A stretch of 20,917 nt of DNA from UBA4719 sp038249115 (GCA_038249115.1 JBBRWQ010000058.1:1-20917); one strand, 5' to 3'; shown: positions 1-7,964, numbered from the stretch's first letter. Notes: generated from the letters alone by a model not told the origin. Numbers and translations are program-made.

Positions 1-2
1 CC

Positions 3-479
3 TTGGGTCACGTGGGGCTGCCCAACGTCGAGGACACCCACGCCTGGGGGGTCAGGCTCGGCGCCCTCCTCAGGGCCGGGGACCTGCTGGTGCTGACAGG
101 CGACCTGGGTGCCGGCAAGACCACGCTCACCCAGGGCATTGCCGAGGGACTGGGCGTGCGAGGCCCGATCACCTCACCGACGTACGTGATAGCCCGTGTT
201 CACCCGTCACTCTGCGGCGGCCCCGACCTCGTGCACGTCGACGCATACCGGCTGGGCGGGCTCGCCGAGCTCGAAGACCTGGACCTCGACGCCTCCCTTG
301 ATGCGGCCGTCACGGTGGTCGAATGGGGCCATGGCGTCGCCGAACACCTCAGTGAGGACTACCTCGAAGTGACGTTGCGTGGCCTCGACAGCAGGATCGT
401 GGACCTTGCCTGCCATGGTGACCGGTGGACCGACCCGACAGCCGTGGCTGCACTCGATGCCCTCGTCTCGTTAGCCTGA
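3..479 (+). CDS. tsaE: TsaE, tRNA t6A synthesis ATPase (5' end at or beyond window edge)
   Basis: TsaE is the ATPase partner of TsaB and TsaD in making N6-threonylcarbamoyladenosine at position 37 of ANN-decoding tRNAs in the cytoplasm. Counting from the TTG at position 3, a Walker A loop GDLGAGKTT lies at residues 33-41. The family motifs SPTY (about 58-61), HVDAYRL (78-84) and VEWG (106-109) follow in the usual order. The 158 residues match the normal family length, so little or nothing is missing. The reading frame is open to the left edge, however, so the true start may lie upstream and the TTG is only the first possible start visible. The gene ends 4 nt before the GTG of tsaB, which implies one transcript with translational coupling. 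Confidence 0.93.
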   Translation: MGHVGLPNVEDTHAWGVRLGALLRAGDLLVLTGDLGAGKTTLTQGIAEGLGVRGPITSPTYVIARVHPSLCGGPDLVHVDAYRLGGLAELEDLDLDASLDAAVTVVEWGHGVAEHLSEDYLEVTLRGLDSRIVDLACHGDRWTDPTAVAALDALVSLA

Positions 480-483
480 ACCC

Positions 484-1161
484 GTGCTGCTGCTAGCGAT
501 CGACACCGCCACCTCCGCTATCACCGTCGCCCTTCACGACGGTCATGGCGTGCTGGCAGAGTCGACCACGCTGGACGCACGTGGCCACGGCGAGTACCTC
601 GCGCCCGGGGTCGCCGAGGTCCTGAAACGTGCTGGCCGTGTTCCGGCCGACGTCAGCGCCGTGGTCGCCGGCACGGGACCGGGTCCTTTCACGGGGCTTC
701 GTGTCGGCTTGGTGACGGCTCGAACGTTTGCGTTTGCCCGCGGCATACCGGTGTTCGGGGTGTGCAGTCTGGACGCGATGGCCCATCAGGCATGGCTGGA
801 AGCTGCGGGGGAACTGGGCCAATCGTGTGTCGTGGCAACGGATGCGCGACGCAAGGAGGTCTATTGGGCCCGTTATGAGATCACAGGTGAGGGCGTCCGG
901 CGCACAGGCGAACCGTTGGTCGCGAAGGCAGCGTCGATCGCCGAGCAGGTGCGGGGTCTGCCCGTCATCGGACGAGGTGCTGACCTTTATGCCGACTCGT
1001 TCGGACCGCGCGTGGGACCTCTCGATGTCAGCGCCGGTGCCTTGGCCGATCTGGCGGCCATGATGATGGCGGCGGGAGTCAGGTTGCCTGAGCCAGTGCC
1101 GATGTATCTCCGTCGGCCTGATGCGACACCTGCGCCGCCACGCACGTCGGCACTGACATGA
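484..1161 (+). CDS. tsaB: TsaB, tRNA t6A synthesis protein
   Basis: TsaB is a catalytically inactive ASKHA-fold paralogue of TsaD that dimerises with it and scaffolds the t6A-forming complex. The N-terminus LLLAIDTATSAITVAL is the typical first ASKHA strand. The segment GTGPGPFTGLRVG at residues 63-75 is the TsaB signature, and the HxxxH metal motif of TsaD is absent, as expected. The length of 225 residues is normal. The GTG start sits 4 nt after tsaE. The stop overlaps the next start as ATGA (1158-1161), placing rimI in the same operon. TsaB is the clear best assignment because the flanking genes are the other members of the pathway. Confidence 0.94.
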   Translation: MLLLAIDTATSAITVALHDGHGVLAESTTLDARGHGEYLAPGVAEVLKRAGRVPADVSAVVAGTGPGPFTGLRVGLVTARTFAFARGIPVFGVCSLDAMAHQAWLEAAGELGQSCVVATDARRKEVYWARYEITGEGVRRTGEPLVAKAASIAEQVRGLPVIGRGADLYADSFGPRVGPLDVSAGALADLAAMMMAAGVRLPEPVPMYLRRPDATPAPPRTSALT

Positions 1162-1613
1162 CGCCGACTGCGATGACCTTGCGCGAGATGACGTGGCGTG
1201 ACATCCCGGTTCTCGTCGAGCTCGAGCTGGAGCTCTTCGCCGGGGACGCGTGGTCCGAGCAGAGCTGGTGGGCAGAGCTGGCCGGCCGCCCACGGCGCGC
1301 CTACGTCGTCGGCGAGCAGGATGGCGCTCTGGTTGGCTACGCCGGCGTCGACCGTGGCTGTGAGATCGCTGACGTGATGACGATCGCCGTCGCGCCACCA
1401 GCACAGGGCAAGGGCTTGGGTGCGGTGCTGTTGGACTGGCTGATCGGTGAGGCCCGACGTGGCGGAGCCGAGCATCTCATGCTGGAAGTTCGAGCGGATA
1501 ACGTTGCGGCACAAGGGCTCTACACCAAGGCGGGTTTCGCGATGACGAGTGTGCGGCGCAGGTACTACCAGCCGTCCGATGTTGACGCGCAGATCATGAG
1601 GTTGACGCTGTGA
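1158..1613 (+). CDS. rimI: RimI-type ribosomal protein S18 N-alpha-acetyltransferase
   Basis: This is a GNAT-fold enzyme that transfers acetyl from acetyl-CoA to the N-terminal amine of ribosomal protein S18, and possibly of other proteins in actinobacteria. The acetyl-CoA pyrophosphate loop QGKGLG is at residues 83-88 after the motif-A strand MTIAVAP. A conserved Glu (110) in MLEVRADN and the LYTKAGF segment (121-127) complete the RimI pattern. At 151 residues it has the usual length. Its start and stop overlap tsaB (ATGA) and tsaD (GTGA), the standard tsaB-rimI-tsaD arrangement, which supports RimI over other GNATs. An in-frame ATG at 1173 is possible, but the overlapping start at 1158 is preferred. 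Confidence 0.92.
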   Translation: MTPTAMTLREMTWRDIPVLVELELELFAGDAWSEQSWWAELAGRPRRAYVVGEQDGALVGYAGVDRGCEIADVMTIAVAPPAQGKGLGAVLLDWLIGEARRGGAEHLMLEVRADNVAAQGLYTKAGFAMTSVRRRYYQPSDVDAQIMRLTL

Positions 1614-2656
1614 CAGGCGGCCCGCTGGTTCTCGGCGTTGAGACGTCCTGCGACGAAACCGGTGTTGGGATCGTCCGCGGCGAGACGCTACTCGCGGACG
1701 CGGTCGCCAGTAGTGTCGAGGAGCACGCACGCTTCGGCGGCGTGGTGCCCGAGGTTGCCAGCCGAGCACACCTCGAGGCCATGGTTCCGACGATCGAGCG
1801 AGCGTGTCGTGACGCGTGCATACGGCTCGATGATCTGGACGCGATCGCGGTCACCGCCGGCCCGGGGCTGGCCGGTGCACTGTTGGTGGGCGTGGCCGCG
1901 GCCAAGTCGCTCGCAGTGGCTCTCGGCAAGCCGTTGTACGGGATCAACCACCTAGCCGCCCACGTCGCGGTGGATATCGTCGAGCATGGTCCGCTTCCTG
2001 AGCCGACTATGGCGCTGCTCGTCTCCGGTGGGCACTCGAGCCTCTTGTTGGTCCCGGATGTCACCGATGACGTGCGGTCCCTGGGGAGCACGATCGACGA
2101 TGCCGCGGGTGAGGCCTTCGACAAGGTGGCGAGAGTCCTGGGGCTGCCGTTCCCAGGGGGGCCACATGTGGATCGGGTTGCCGTTGAAGGCAATGCGACG
2201 TTCGTGGCGTTCCCTCGTGGTCTGACCCTGGGCCAGGACATGGAGCGGCATCGTTACGACTTCTCCTTCTCCGGCCTCAAGACGTCCGTGGCCCGATGGG
2301 TGGAGGCGCGCGAGCGCGCAGGCGAGCCGGTGCCGGTTGCGGACGTCGCAGCCAGCTTCCAGGAGGCTGTTGTCGATGTGCTGACACGCAAGGCGGTCCT
2401 GGCCTGCAAGGAGAACGGCGTCGATGATCTGCTGATCGGCGGCGGGGTGGCGGCCAACACGCGGTTGCGTGCCATGGCCCAGCATCGTTGCGACGCCGCG
2501 GGCATCCGGCTGCGCGTGCCACGACCCGGCCTGTGCACGGACAACGGCGCGATGGTTGCCGCTCTGGGTGCCCAGATGGTGGCCAGGGGTCGCGTGGCGT
2601 CGACCCTTGACCTGCCAGCCGACTCATCCATGCCGGTGACCCTGGTCAGGGCATGA
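1610..2656 (+). CDS. tsaD: TsaD, tRNA threonylcarbamoyladenosine transferase
   Basis: TsaD is the catalytic subunit that moves the threonylcarbamoyl group from threonylcarbamoyl-AMP to A37 of tRNA. The N-terminus LVLGVETSCDETGVGIV is diagnostic. The metal-binding HxxxH is present as H114 and H118 in GINHLAAH, followed by SGGHSSLLL. A further metal-ligand Asp is D311 in CTDNGAM. The length of 348 residues is normal and no key residue is missing. The GTG start overlaps the rimI stop by 4 nt. The gene's stop overlaps the ATG of the following hydrolase (ATGA at 2653-2656), so the salvage genes downstream are probably cotranscribed with it. Confidence 0.96.
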   Translation: MTGGPLVLGVETSCDETGVGIVRGETLLADAVASSVEEHARFGGVVPEVASRAHLEAMVPTIERACRDACIRLDDLDAIAVTAGPGLAGALLVGVAAAKSLAVALGKPLYGINHLAAHVAVDIVEHGPLPEPTMALLVSGGHSSLLLVPDVTDDVRSLGSTIDDAAGEAFDKVARVLGLPFPGGPHVDRVAVEGNATFVAFPRGLTLGQDMERHRYDFSFSGLKTSVARWVEARERAGEPVPVADVAASFQEAVVDVLTRKAVLACKENGVDDLLIGGGVAANTRLRAMAQHRCDAAGIRLRVPRPGLCTDNGAMVAALGAQMVARGRVASTLDLPADSSMPVTLVRA

Positions 2657-3429
2657 CCAGGCTGCTGCCCGTCATTCTCGATGTCGACACAGGTGTGGAT
2701 GATGCCTGTGCGTTGCTGCTGGCAGCCCTGCACCCACAGGTGGATCTGCGCGGTGTGACCTGCGTGAGTGGCAATGCCAGCGTGGACGATGTCGTCCGAA
2801 ACACATTGACAGTGCTGGACATCGCAGGCCGTACGGACGTTCCTGTCGCTTGGGGTGCGGTCAGACCGCTGCTCGAGCCCGTGAGCGATGCGAGACACGT
2901 CCACGGGGATGACGGTATGGCGGGTCTCGGCTGGCCCACATCCGACCGCCATCCGGACGGACGGCACGCGGTGGAGCTGCTTCGGGACCTGCTGAGGGAC
3001 GCCGTGACGGAGGGCACTGATGGTCGGATCACGTTGGTGCCGTTGGCTCCGCTGACCAACATCGCCCTCTTGTTGCGGACCTATCCTGAGGTCGCTTCCG
3101 GCCTGCGCGAGATTGTCTTTATGGGCGGCGCGGCGCATGTCGGCAATGCCACCGCCTCTGCCGAGTTCAACGTGTGGCACGACCCCGAAGCCGCAGCCAT
3201 CGTCCTCGAATCGGCGGCCGAGCTCGACATCCCCGTCGTCATGCACGGCCTTGACGTCTTCTACGACGTGTTTTTCAGCCGTGAACGGGCTGCCGAGCTC
3301 ATCGCGGTCGGTGGTCGTGGCCCGGCCGAGTTGGCGGGGCGTCTGATCGACTACCAGTGCAGCCGTTTCGGCCAGGCCGATGCGACCGTGGGTGACGCCG
3401 GTGCAGTGTGCGCTGTCGGTGCTCGCTGA
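2653..3429 (+). CDS. Inosine/uridine-preferring nucleoside hydrolase, C-terminally truncated
   Basis: Enzymes of this family hydrolyse the N-glycosidic bond of ribonucleosides to give free base and ribose. The calcium- and ribose-binding Asp cluster is visible as DVDTGVDD at residues 10-17. The mid-protein segments LVPLAPLTNIAL and FMGGAAHVGNATASAEFN (the latter with the asparagine used in ribose binding) are also in place. The protein is only 258 residues against about 300-340 for the family. It stops 10 residues after D248 of GDAGAVC, the region of the conserved catalytic C-terminal Asp, so the last helices are absent. Its TGA overlaps the ATG of ribokinase (TGATG). The two may act in series, hydrolase then ribose kinase, but activity of the shortened protein is doubtful. 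Nucleoside specificity cannot be read from the sequence. Confidence 0.85.
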   Translation: MTRLLPVILDVDTGVDDACALLLAALHPQVDLRGVTCVSGNASVDDVVRNTLTVLDIAGRTDVPVAWGAVRPLLEPVSDARHVHGDDGMAGLGWPTSDRHPDGRHAVELLRDLLRDAVTEGTDGRITLVPLAPLTNIALLLRTYPEVASGLREIVFMGGAAHVGNATASAEFNVWHDPEAAAIVLESAAELDIPVVMHGLDVFYDVFFSRERAAELIAVGGRGPAELAGRLIDYQCSRFGQADATVGDAGAVCAVGAR

Positions 3430-4259
3430 TGGGACGGGTCGTGGTGGTTGGCTCCCTGAACGTCGATCTGGTCACGCGCGTCGAGCGACATCCGAAGCCC
3501 GGTGAGACCGTTCTGGGCAGCGGGCTGGCAAGGCTGGCCGGCGGCAAGGGTGCGAACCAGGCAGTGGCCGCTTCGGCAGCAGGCGCTGCAGTGGTCATGG
3601 TTGGGCGTGTCGGGTCTGATGAGGCCGGATTTGCTTATCTCGCAAGACTTTCGGCGCTGGGTGTCGATGTCGTCGGCATCCGCACCCAGCCTGACTGCGT
3701 CACGGGACATGCCCTGATCACGGTTGACGACGGGGGCGAGAACTCGATCGTCGTTGTTCCCGGCGCCAATGCCGAGGTCACGGTCGATGACCTCGAGGTC
3801 CTGGGTTCGGTGGGGCCGGACGACGTTGTGTTGTTGCAGCTGGAGGTCCCGCTTTCGGTCGTGGCCGCAGCTGCTCGCCGTGGGTCAGCCAGGGGTGCCC
3901 GGGTCATTGTGAACCTGGCCCCGTACGCCGCGCTGCCAGCGGACGTGGTCGCTCTCGCCGATCCCGTGGTGGTCAACGAGCACGAAGCCCTGTTGTTGGC
4001 CGATTCCGAGGCGATGCCTGCGTCGTTGCTGGTGACTTTCGGCGCCGCCGGCGCCGCGTGGGATGGTGACCAGATCGTCGGGCCGGTTGTCGAGGAGTCC
4101 GCGGTGCTCGACACCACGGGCGCGGGTGATGCCTTCTGTGGCGCACTGGCTGCCGCGTTGGCCGCGGGAGCCATGCACCGGGAGGCTCTTCAGGCTGCGC
4201 TGGCCGCGGGTGCGGATGCGGTGAAGCACATCGGAGCACAGCGTGATCCGGCTCTCTAA
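3429..4259 (+). CDS. rbsK: Ribokinase (PfkB family)
   Basis: It phosphorylates D-ribose to ribose 5-phosphate with ATP in the cytoplasm. Both PfkB signatures are present: the sugar-binding GGKGANQAVAAS at residues 38-49 and the ATP-site DTTGAGDAFCGAL at 228-240, with the catalytic Asp at 234. The N-terminus VVVVGSLNVDLV and the VNEHE motif (182-186) are ribokinase-like. At 276 residues it is slightly shorter than the typical 300 or so. The ATG at 3429 is chosen because it overlaps the preceding TGA and begins exactly where family members begin; an in-frame ATG at 3408 would add an uncharacteristic cysteine-rich prefix. Pairing with a nucleoside hydrolase suggests nucleoside-derived ribose as substrate. 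Another PfkB sugar kinase activity is possible. Confidence 0.87.
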   Translation: MGRVVVVGSLNVDLVTRVERHPKPGETVLGSGLARLAGGKGANQAVAASAAGAAVVMVGRVGSDEAGFAYLARLSALGVDVVGIRTQPDCVTGHALITVDDGGENSIVVVPGANAEVTVDDLEVLGSVGPDDVVLLQLEVPLSVVAAAARRGSARGARVIVNLAPYAALPADVVALADPVVVNEHEALLLADSEAMPASLLVTFGAAGAAWDGDQIVGPVVEESAVLDTTGAGDAFCGALAAALAAGAMHREALQAALAAGADAVKHIGAQRDPAL

Positions 4260-4280
4260 GGCGAGTTGCCAGGTATTGGC

Positions 4281-4391
4281 ATGGTGATGCGTCGCCGAAT
4301 TCTCGGTTCGCCTGATGAGGTCCGGCGCGAACGCTGGGCCTGCGAAGCGCGGCGGTTGCCTAAACCTGATGTGGGAGGATCGCCAGCGTGA
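4281..4391 (+). CDS. Possible 36-residue leader ORF overlapping the menD start
   Basis: The gap between rbsK and menD holds an open frame that starts at ATG 4281. It encodes a basic 36-residue peptide beginning MVMRRRILGSPDEVRRER. Its TGA (4389-4391) overlaps the GTG of menD (4388-4390) in the coupled GTGA arrangement. Against it being a gene, many of its third codon positions are A or T, unlike the flanking genes, and no good ribosome-binding site precedes the ATG. It is recorded as a candidate upstream ORF that could couple to menD translation; chance is the more likely explanation. Confidence 0.2.
   Translation: MVMRRRILGSPDEVRRERWACEARRLPKPDVGGSPA
4373..4379 (+). promoter_or_regulatory. 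Ribosome binding site of menD
   Basis: The sequence GGGAGGA ends 8 nt before the GTG at 4388. It is close to the anti-Shine-Dalgarno complement and decides the menD start. Confidence 0.8.
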
Positions 4392-6127
4392 ATCCGTCGA
4401 CCGCTCTCGCCACCGTTGTGGTGGACGAGCTGGTCCGCCATGGAGTTCGTGAAGCCGTTCTTTGTCCCGGCTCGCGATCCGCGCCGTTCGCCTATGCGTT
4501 GCAGGACGCGGACCGAGCCGGCCGACTTCGGCTGCATGTCCGGGTCGACGAACGCTCCGCCGGGTTCCTGGCCCTGGGCCTGGCCAAGCTCACGCGCCTT
4601 CCGGTTCCAGTGTTCACGACGTCGGGCACCGCGGTTGCCAACCTCCACCCCGCCGTTCTCGAGGCCAGCCACGCCGCTGTGCCACTGATCGTGGTCAGCT
4701 CCGACCGTCCTCCGGAGCTGCAGGGCACCGGGGCAAACCAGACCACCGAGCAGAGGGACCTGTTTGGCAACGCGCTCCGCCTGTTCCACCAGCTCGGTGC
4801 CCCTGAGAGGCGCGCAGGCCAGAACGCGGTATGGCGTGCGGCCGTGGCGCGTGTCTGTGCGGCGGCCACGGGGGCGGCTGGGTTCGCCGCGGGTCCGGCA
4901 CACCTCAACGTGCCCCTACGTGAGCCGCTGGTGCCCGAGCTGCCGGTGCCCAAGCTGCCGGTGCCCCAGGCCTCCCCCGTCGTTGGATGGCCAGAGAGCC
5001 TCGATGGCAGGGATGACGATGCCCCGTGGGTCAGGACTCACCTGACCCACTTTCAGGCCGAGCCCTTCGCCCGCATTCCCAAGACCCTCGTGCTGCTTGG
5101 CGATCTGCCCGATCCGGCCATGGCCGTCACAGTGATGGCGCTGGTCGCCGCGGCCGGGTGGCCTGTCATCGCTGAGCCCATGGGCGCCCACGACCGCACC
5201 GCCACAGTCCCGCACGGTCCATTGCTCCTGACCGACGTCGACTGGCTCGGGCCGCATCTGCCTGAGCGAGTGCTCGTCGTGGGACGGATCACACTCTCCC
5301 GGGCTGTGGGCGCGTTGTTGCGCAACCCCGCACTCACGGTGGAGATCGTTGCGGCGCAGTCGAGCTGGCCCGATCCCTCGCACGCTGCGTCTGCCGTCCA
5401 TTCGTTCGAGGCCGTCGAGGCTTCCATCGCCGGCGGTCGACAGGTCGACGAACAGTGGGCGCGGGATTGGTCCCAAGCCGGCGAGGCGGCCGCCAAGGCA
5501 GTCGGGGCGGTCGTCGAGCAGTCGTGGCCGAGCGGGCTTGCGATCGCGGCCACCGTCCTGGCCGAACTACCCAGCAACGCGGTGCTGTTCGTGGGATCCT
5601 CCAACTCGGTTCGCGACGTCGACCTGGCGTTCTCACCGTCAGTCAGAAGGGCGCCGTTCACCGTGGTGGCCAATCGCGGTCTCGCAGGCATCGACGGCTG
5701 CGTGTCCACCGCCATAGGTGTCGCGCTCGCACAGTCCCGTCGGCCGGCATTCGCGCTGATGGGGGACCTGACCTTCCTGCATGACGGAAACGGCCTGCTC
5801 ATCGGCCCAGACGAGCCGCAACCCGATCTGACCATCGTCGTCACCAATGATGACGGAGGTGGCATCTTCACTCTGCTCGAGCCCGGGGAGCCAAGCAGGG
5901 CAAGGGATTTCGAGAGAGTGTTCGGCACACCGACGGGCGCCTCAATCGCTCACATCTGCCGCGCTCACGGCGTCACTCACTCGTTGGCCTCGACAGCCGC
6001 GGAGCTTGGTGCGCTCGTCAGGACGCACCCCGCCGGACTGCGTGTGGTCGAGGTGCGGGTTGACCGCTCGGGTCACCGGGATCTCCACGCCGAGCTCAGG
6101 GCGGCCGTGGTCCGCGCCCTGCACTAG
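4388..6127 (+). CDS. menD: MenD, SEPHCHC synthase (menaquinone biosynthesis)
   Basis: MenD is a thiamine-diphosphate enzyme that joins isochorismate and 2-oxoglutarate to form 2-succinyl-5-enolpyruvyl-6-hydroxy-3-cyclohexene-1-carboxylate. The N-terminal pyrimidine-binding domain shows CPGSRSAPFAYAL (26-38), then VDERSAGF with the ThDP-activating glutamate at E55. The segment QGTGANQTTEQRDLFG follows. The C-terminal ThDP/metal motif runs MGDLTFLHDGNGLL to NDDGGGIF. The length of 579 residues is within the family range. The GTG at 4388 has a strong ribosome-binding site. A small Pro-Val-Leu tandem repeat sits in the linker after the first domain (about residues 182-194). The gene is separated from the other men genes here by an accessory block on the far side of its stop. 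Confidence 0.96.
   Translation: MNPSTALATVVVDELVRHGVREAVLCPGSRSAPFAYALQDADRAGRLRLHVRVDERSAGFLALGLAKLTRLPVPVFTTSGTAVANLHPAVLEASHAAVPLIVVSSDRPPELQGTGANQTTEQRDLFGNALRLFHQLGAPERRAGQNAVWRAAVARVCAAATGAAGFAAGPAHLNVPLREPLVPELPVPKLPVPQASPVVGWPESLDGRDDDAPWVRTHLTHFQAEPFARIPKTLVLLGDLPDPAMAVTVMALVAAAGWPVIAEPMGAHDRTATVPHGPLLLTDVDWLGPHLPERVLVVGRITLSRAVGALLRNPALTVEIVAAQSSWPDPSHAASAVHSFEAVEASIAGGRQVDEQWARDWSQAGEAAAKAVGAVVEQSWPSGLAIAATVLAELPSNAVLFVGSSNSVRDVDLAFSPSVRRAPFTVVANRGLAGIDGCVSTAIGVALAQSRRPAFALMGDLTFLHDGNGLLIGPDEPQPDLTIVVTNDDGGGIFTLLEPGEPSRARDFERVFGTPTGASIAHICRAHGVTHSLASTAAELGALVRTHPAGLRVVEVRVDRSGHRDLHAELRAAVVRALH
4931..4967 (+). repeat. 15-bp tandem repeat inside menD linker
   Basis: GTGCCCGAGCTGCCG (4931-4945) is followed directly by GTGCCCAAGCTGCCG (4946-4960), which differs at one base, and then by a partial third copy, GTGCCCC. 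The unit is five codons and encodes VPELP-VPKLP-VPQ, so it changes linker length without breaking frame. It lies between the first and second domains of MenD. Confidence 0.85.
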
Positions 6128-6163
6128 CCAGCAGCCCGGTCGGATGCCGGTGGGCGGTATCGC

Positions 6164-7900
6164 CTAGAACGGTGGTGGGCCAATGGAACGCCTCCGCAGG
6201 TCAGTAGCCAGCGCCTTGGCTGCTTCTGGTCGCCACGGGTGTTCTCGTGGTTTGGGTGTCGCCGGGACCAGGGCCTGTGCCCAGTCGATCTGGTCGAAGA
6301 TGTTGATGTGTCCCGGCAGCGGGACGTCGGGGTTGACTACGCGAGCCAGACGACGGCCCTGCCACGTCTCCAAGGTTGAGCCGTTGATCGGGAGACGGTC
6401 AGGATGGTCGTAGACATAGGGGTAGGTCGTCAGCTTTCTGCCGGTGGCTGTGGTCCAGACCAACGAACCGTCAACGGACTGGTCGCTGTCCCAGAACCTT
6501 GAGGTCTTGAGGTTGTGATGGCCGCGGTGCAAGGCGACCAGGTTGGGTTCTGAGGTTGGCCCGCCGCCACCATCTGGCTCCCACTCGATGCTGTGGTCCA
6601 GGTCGCCGCGGTCGGCGGGGATCTCGCAGCCCGGTGCTCGGCAGGTTCCGTCCCTGGCGATGACCTGCTCGCCCATCGCCTTGGGGACCCGGTAGGTACC
6701 GGCGGTGGTTTCGATCGCGCGCCCTGTCAGCGGGTCGGTCACGATCCGGGTCCAGACGGACCCGGATGCCAGGGCCAGTTTGCGGATCGCCCTCGCCGTC
6801 AGGGCGCCCCAGCCGGGGATCTGCCCGACGCCCCGGTCGACACCCAACAAGGTGGCCAGAGACACGACCACAGCAACTGTCGCCACCGGCGGCTGCCCCA
6901 GCGCAATGAAGGTTGGGTCGGTGGGAACCCACCCGCGGAGCAACAGGTCCGTGGCCACATCCGCTCTCAGCTGGGCCAGAGTGCGGGCGTCGCCGCTCTT
7001 GCGTAGTCGTCGTGCGATCCGGTCGACCCGGCCGTGGGCGGCGGTGATCCGCGGCCCGTCACCGGTGATCAGCAACGACCCGGTCCCCTCGCGTTGCGCC
7101 TCGGCCCGCATGTCACGAGCCTTCACACCCTCGGCGTGGGTCCGCTCTGATTCACCCACCAGCCCGTGATGGAGCACCAGCTGGGTTCGCAGCCGGCCGA
7201 GGAACGTGGCTTGCGACAGCGGTGCCACGCCGGGCAGTGGCTGGCCGTCGGGGCTGGTCAAGGGCCGCAGCACCCGGGTGCCGACCGCAGCCGCGGTGAA
7301 CGCGTCCAGGTGTGCAGTGGCCTCGGTCAACGCCAGAGCCCGGGCGAAGGTCACCCGTCCTGCCTTCATGGCCTCCAGGACCGGGCCGACGCGCTCCGGC
7401 TCACATGCCGACAGTCACACCCGGCGTTGACACTGGGTAATCGGCAGACCGGTCGTGACCTGGATCTCCCTCGCGGCGGCTGAACGACACGAACGGGCGA
7501 ACCGGGTCCACCCCCATGTGCTCGGGGGCACTGGCGCCAGATCCACGAAGTCCGTCTCGAACTGGGCGACGATCGCCGCCGTCGCAGCCACCGAGACCGA
7601 GTTGGCCCATGCCTTGACCGACTCGACCGCCTCGACAACCCGCAGCGCGTGCTCACTGTCGACCCCGGAAAGGCCGCCCGCGGCCGCTGCGCTCAGCACC
7701 AGCGCCAGCTGAGCCGTCACGTCCTGGGCCGCAATAACAGGGACTGATACATCAGGGGTCGCGACACAAGGGGCGACGAAGGCGGGGTCGGCGACAACGG
7801 AGCCGACCCCAGCGTTGCCAACCAACTGAAGGGCAGAACCAGCCGTCGCCCGAGCCAAGGGCGGAGCGGGCTTGCTCACCATGCTCGTCGCACCCGTCAT
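6164..7900 (-). pseudogene. DUF222/HNH endonuclease (13E12-type) split by one in-frame TGA
   Basis: Read from ATG 7900 to TAG 6164, this is one frame of 578 codons before the terminal stop, interrupted once by TGA at 7417-7415. The first part (161 residues) ends QCQRRV. The second resumes without any frame change as LSACEPERVGPVLEAMKAG, where relatives as I recall them carry Trp at the stop position. A DUF222 domain occupies most of the protein. The C-terminal HNH nuclease has CRAPGC zinc ligands, DLDH, N and HRGHHN (about residues 420-463 of the joined protein), all intact. The start has an AAAGGGGG ribosome-binding site 5 nt upstream, a candidate promoter and a LexA box. An ATG at 7369 could restart translation and give a 401-residue HNH-containing product. 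Function of this family is poorly known, and whether this copy is dead is unproven. Confidence 0.88.
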
Positions 7901-7920
7901 GTCTGCCCCCTTTGCCGTAG

Positions 7921-7936
7921 TCGAACTGGTGTTCTG
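7921..7936. promoter_or_regulatory. LexA (SOS) box
   Basis: TCGAACTGGTGTTCTG matches the actinobacterial LexA consensus TCGAAC-N4-GTTCGA at 10 of 12 fixed positions, and the inner GAAC-N4-GTTC is perfect. It lies directly downstream of a -10-like box, that is at the expected transcription start, and 20 nt before the ATG of the DUF222/HNH gene. Several 13E12 genes of Mycobacterium tuberculosis are known to be LexA-regulated, which fits. Confidence 0.75.
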
Positions 7937-7964
7937 ATCCTAGGTCGGGCCTCTGACATCGCAA
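7937..7964 (-). promoter_or_regulatory. Candidate promoter of the DUF222/HNH gene
   Basis: On the minus strand TTGCGA (7964-7959) is followed after 16 nt by TAGGAT (7942-7937). The -10-like box has the TANNNT form favoured in actinobacteria. The LexA box begins at the next base, so bound LexA would block the start site. Confidence 0.5.

Noticed and set aside
493..1404. A 303-codon minus-strand open frame antisense to tsaB and rimI
   Set aside because: Its translation is Arg/Ser/Pro-rich low-complexity sequence typical of antisense frames in high-GC DNA, while the plus strand encodes two clearly recognised genes.
6150..6166. GGCG-GTAT-CGCC in the menD/DUF222 convergent gap as a terminator
   Set aside because: The stem is only 4 bp, has no T tract, and overlaps the DUF222 stop codon.
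7415..7900. The 161-residue first half of the DUF222 frame as a separate small gene
   Set aside because: It continues in the same frame after the TGA with the expected family sequence, so it is the 5' part of one interrupted gene.
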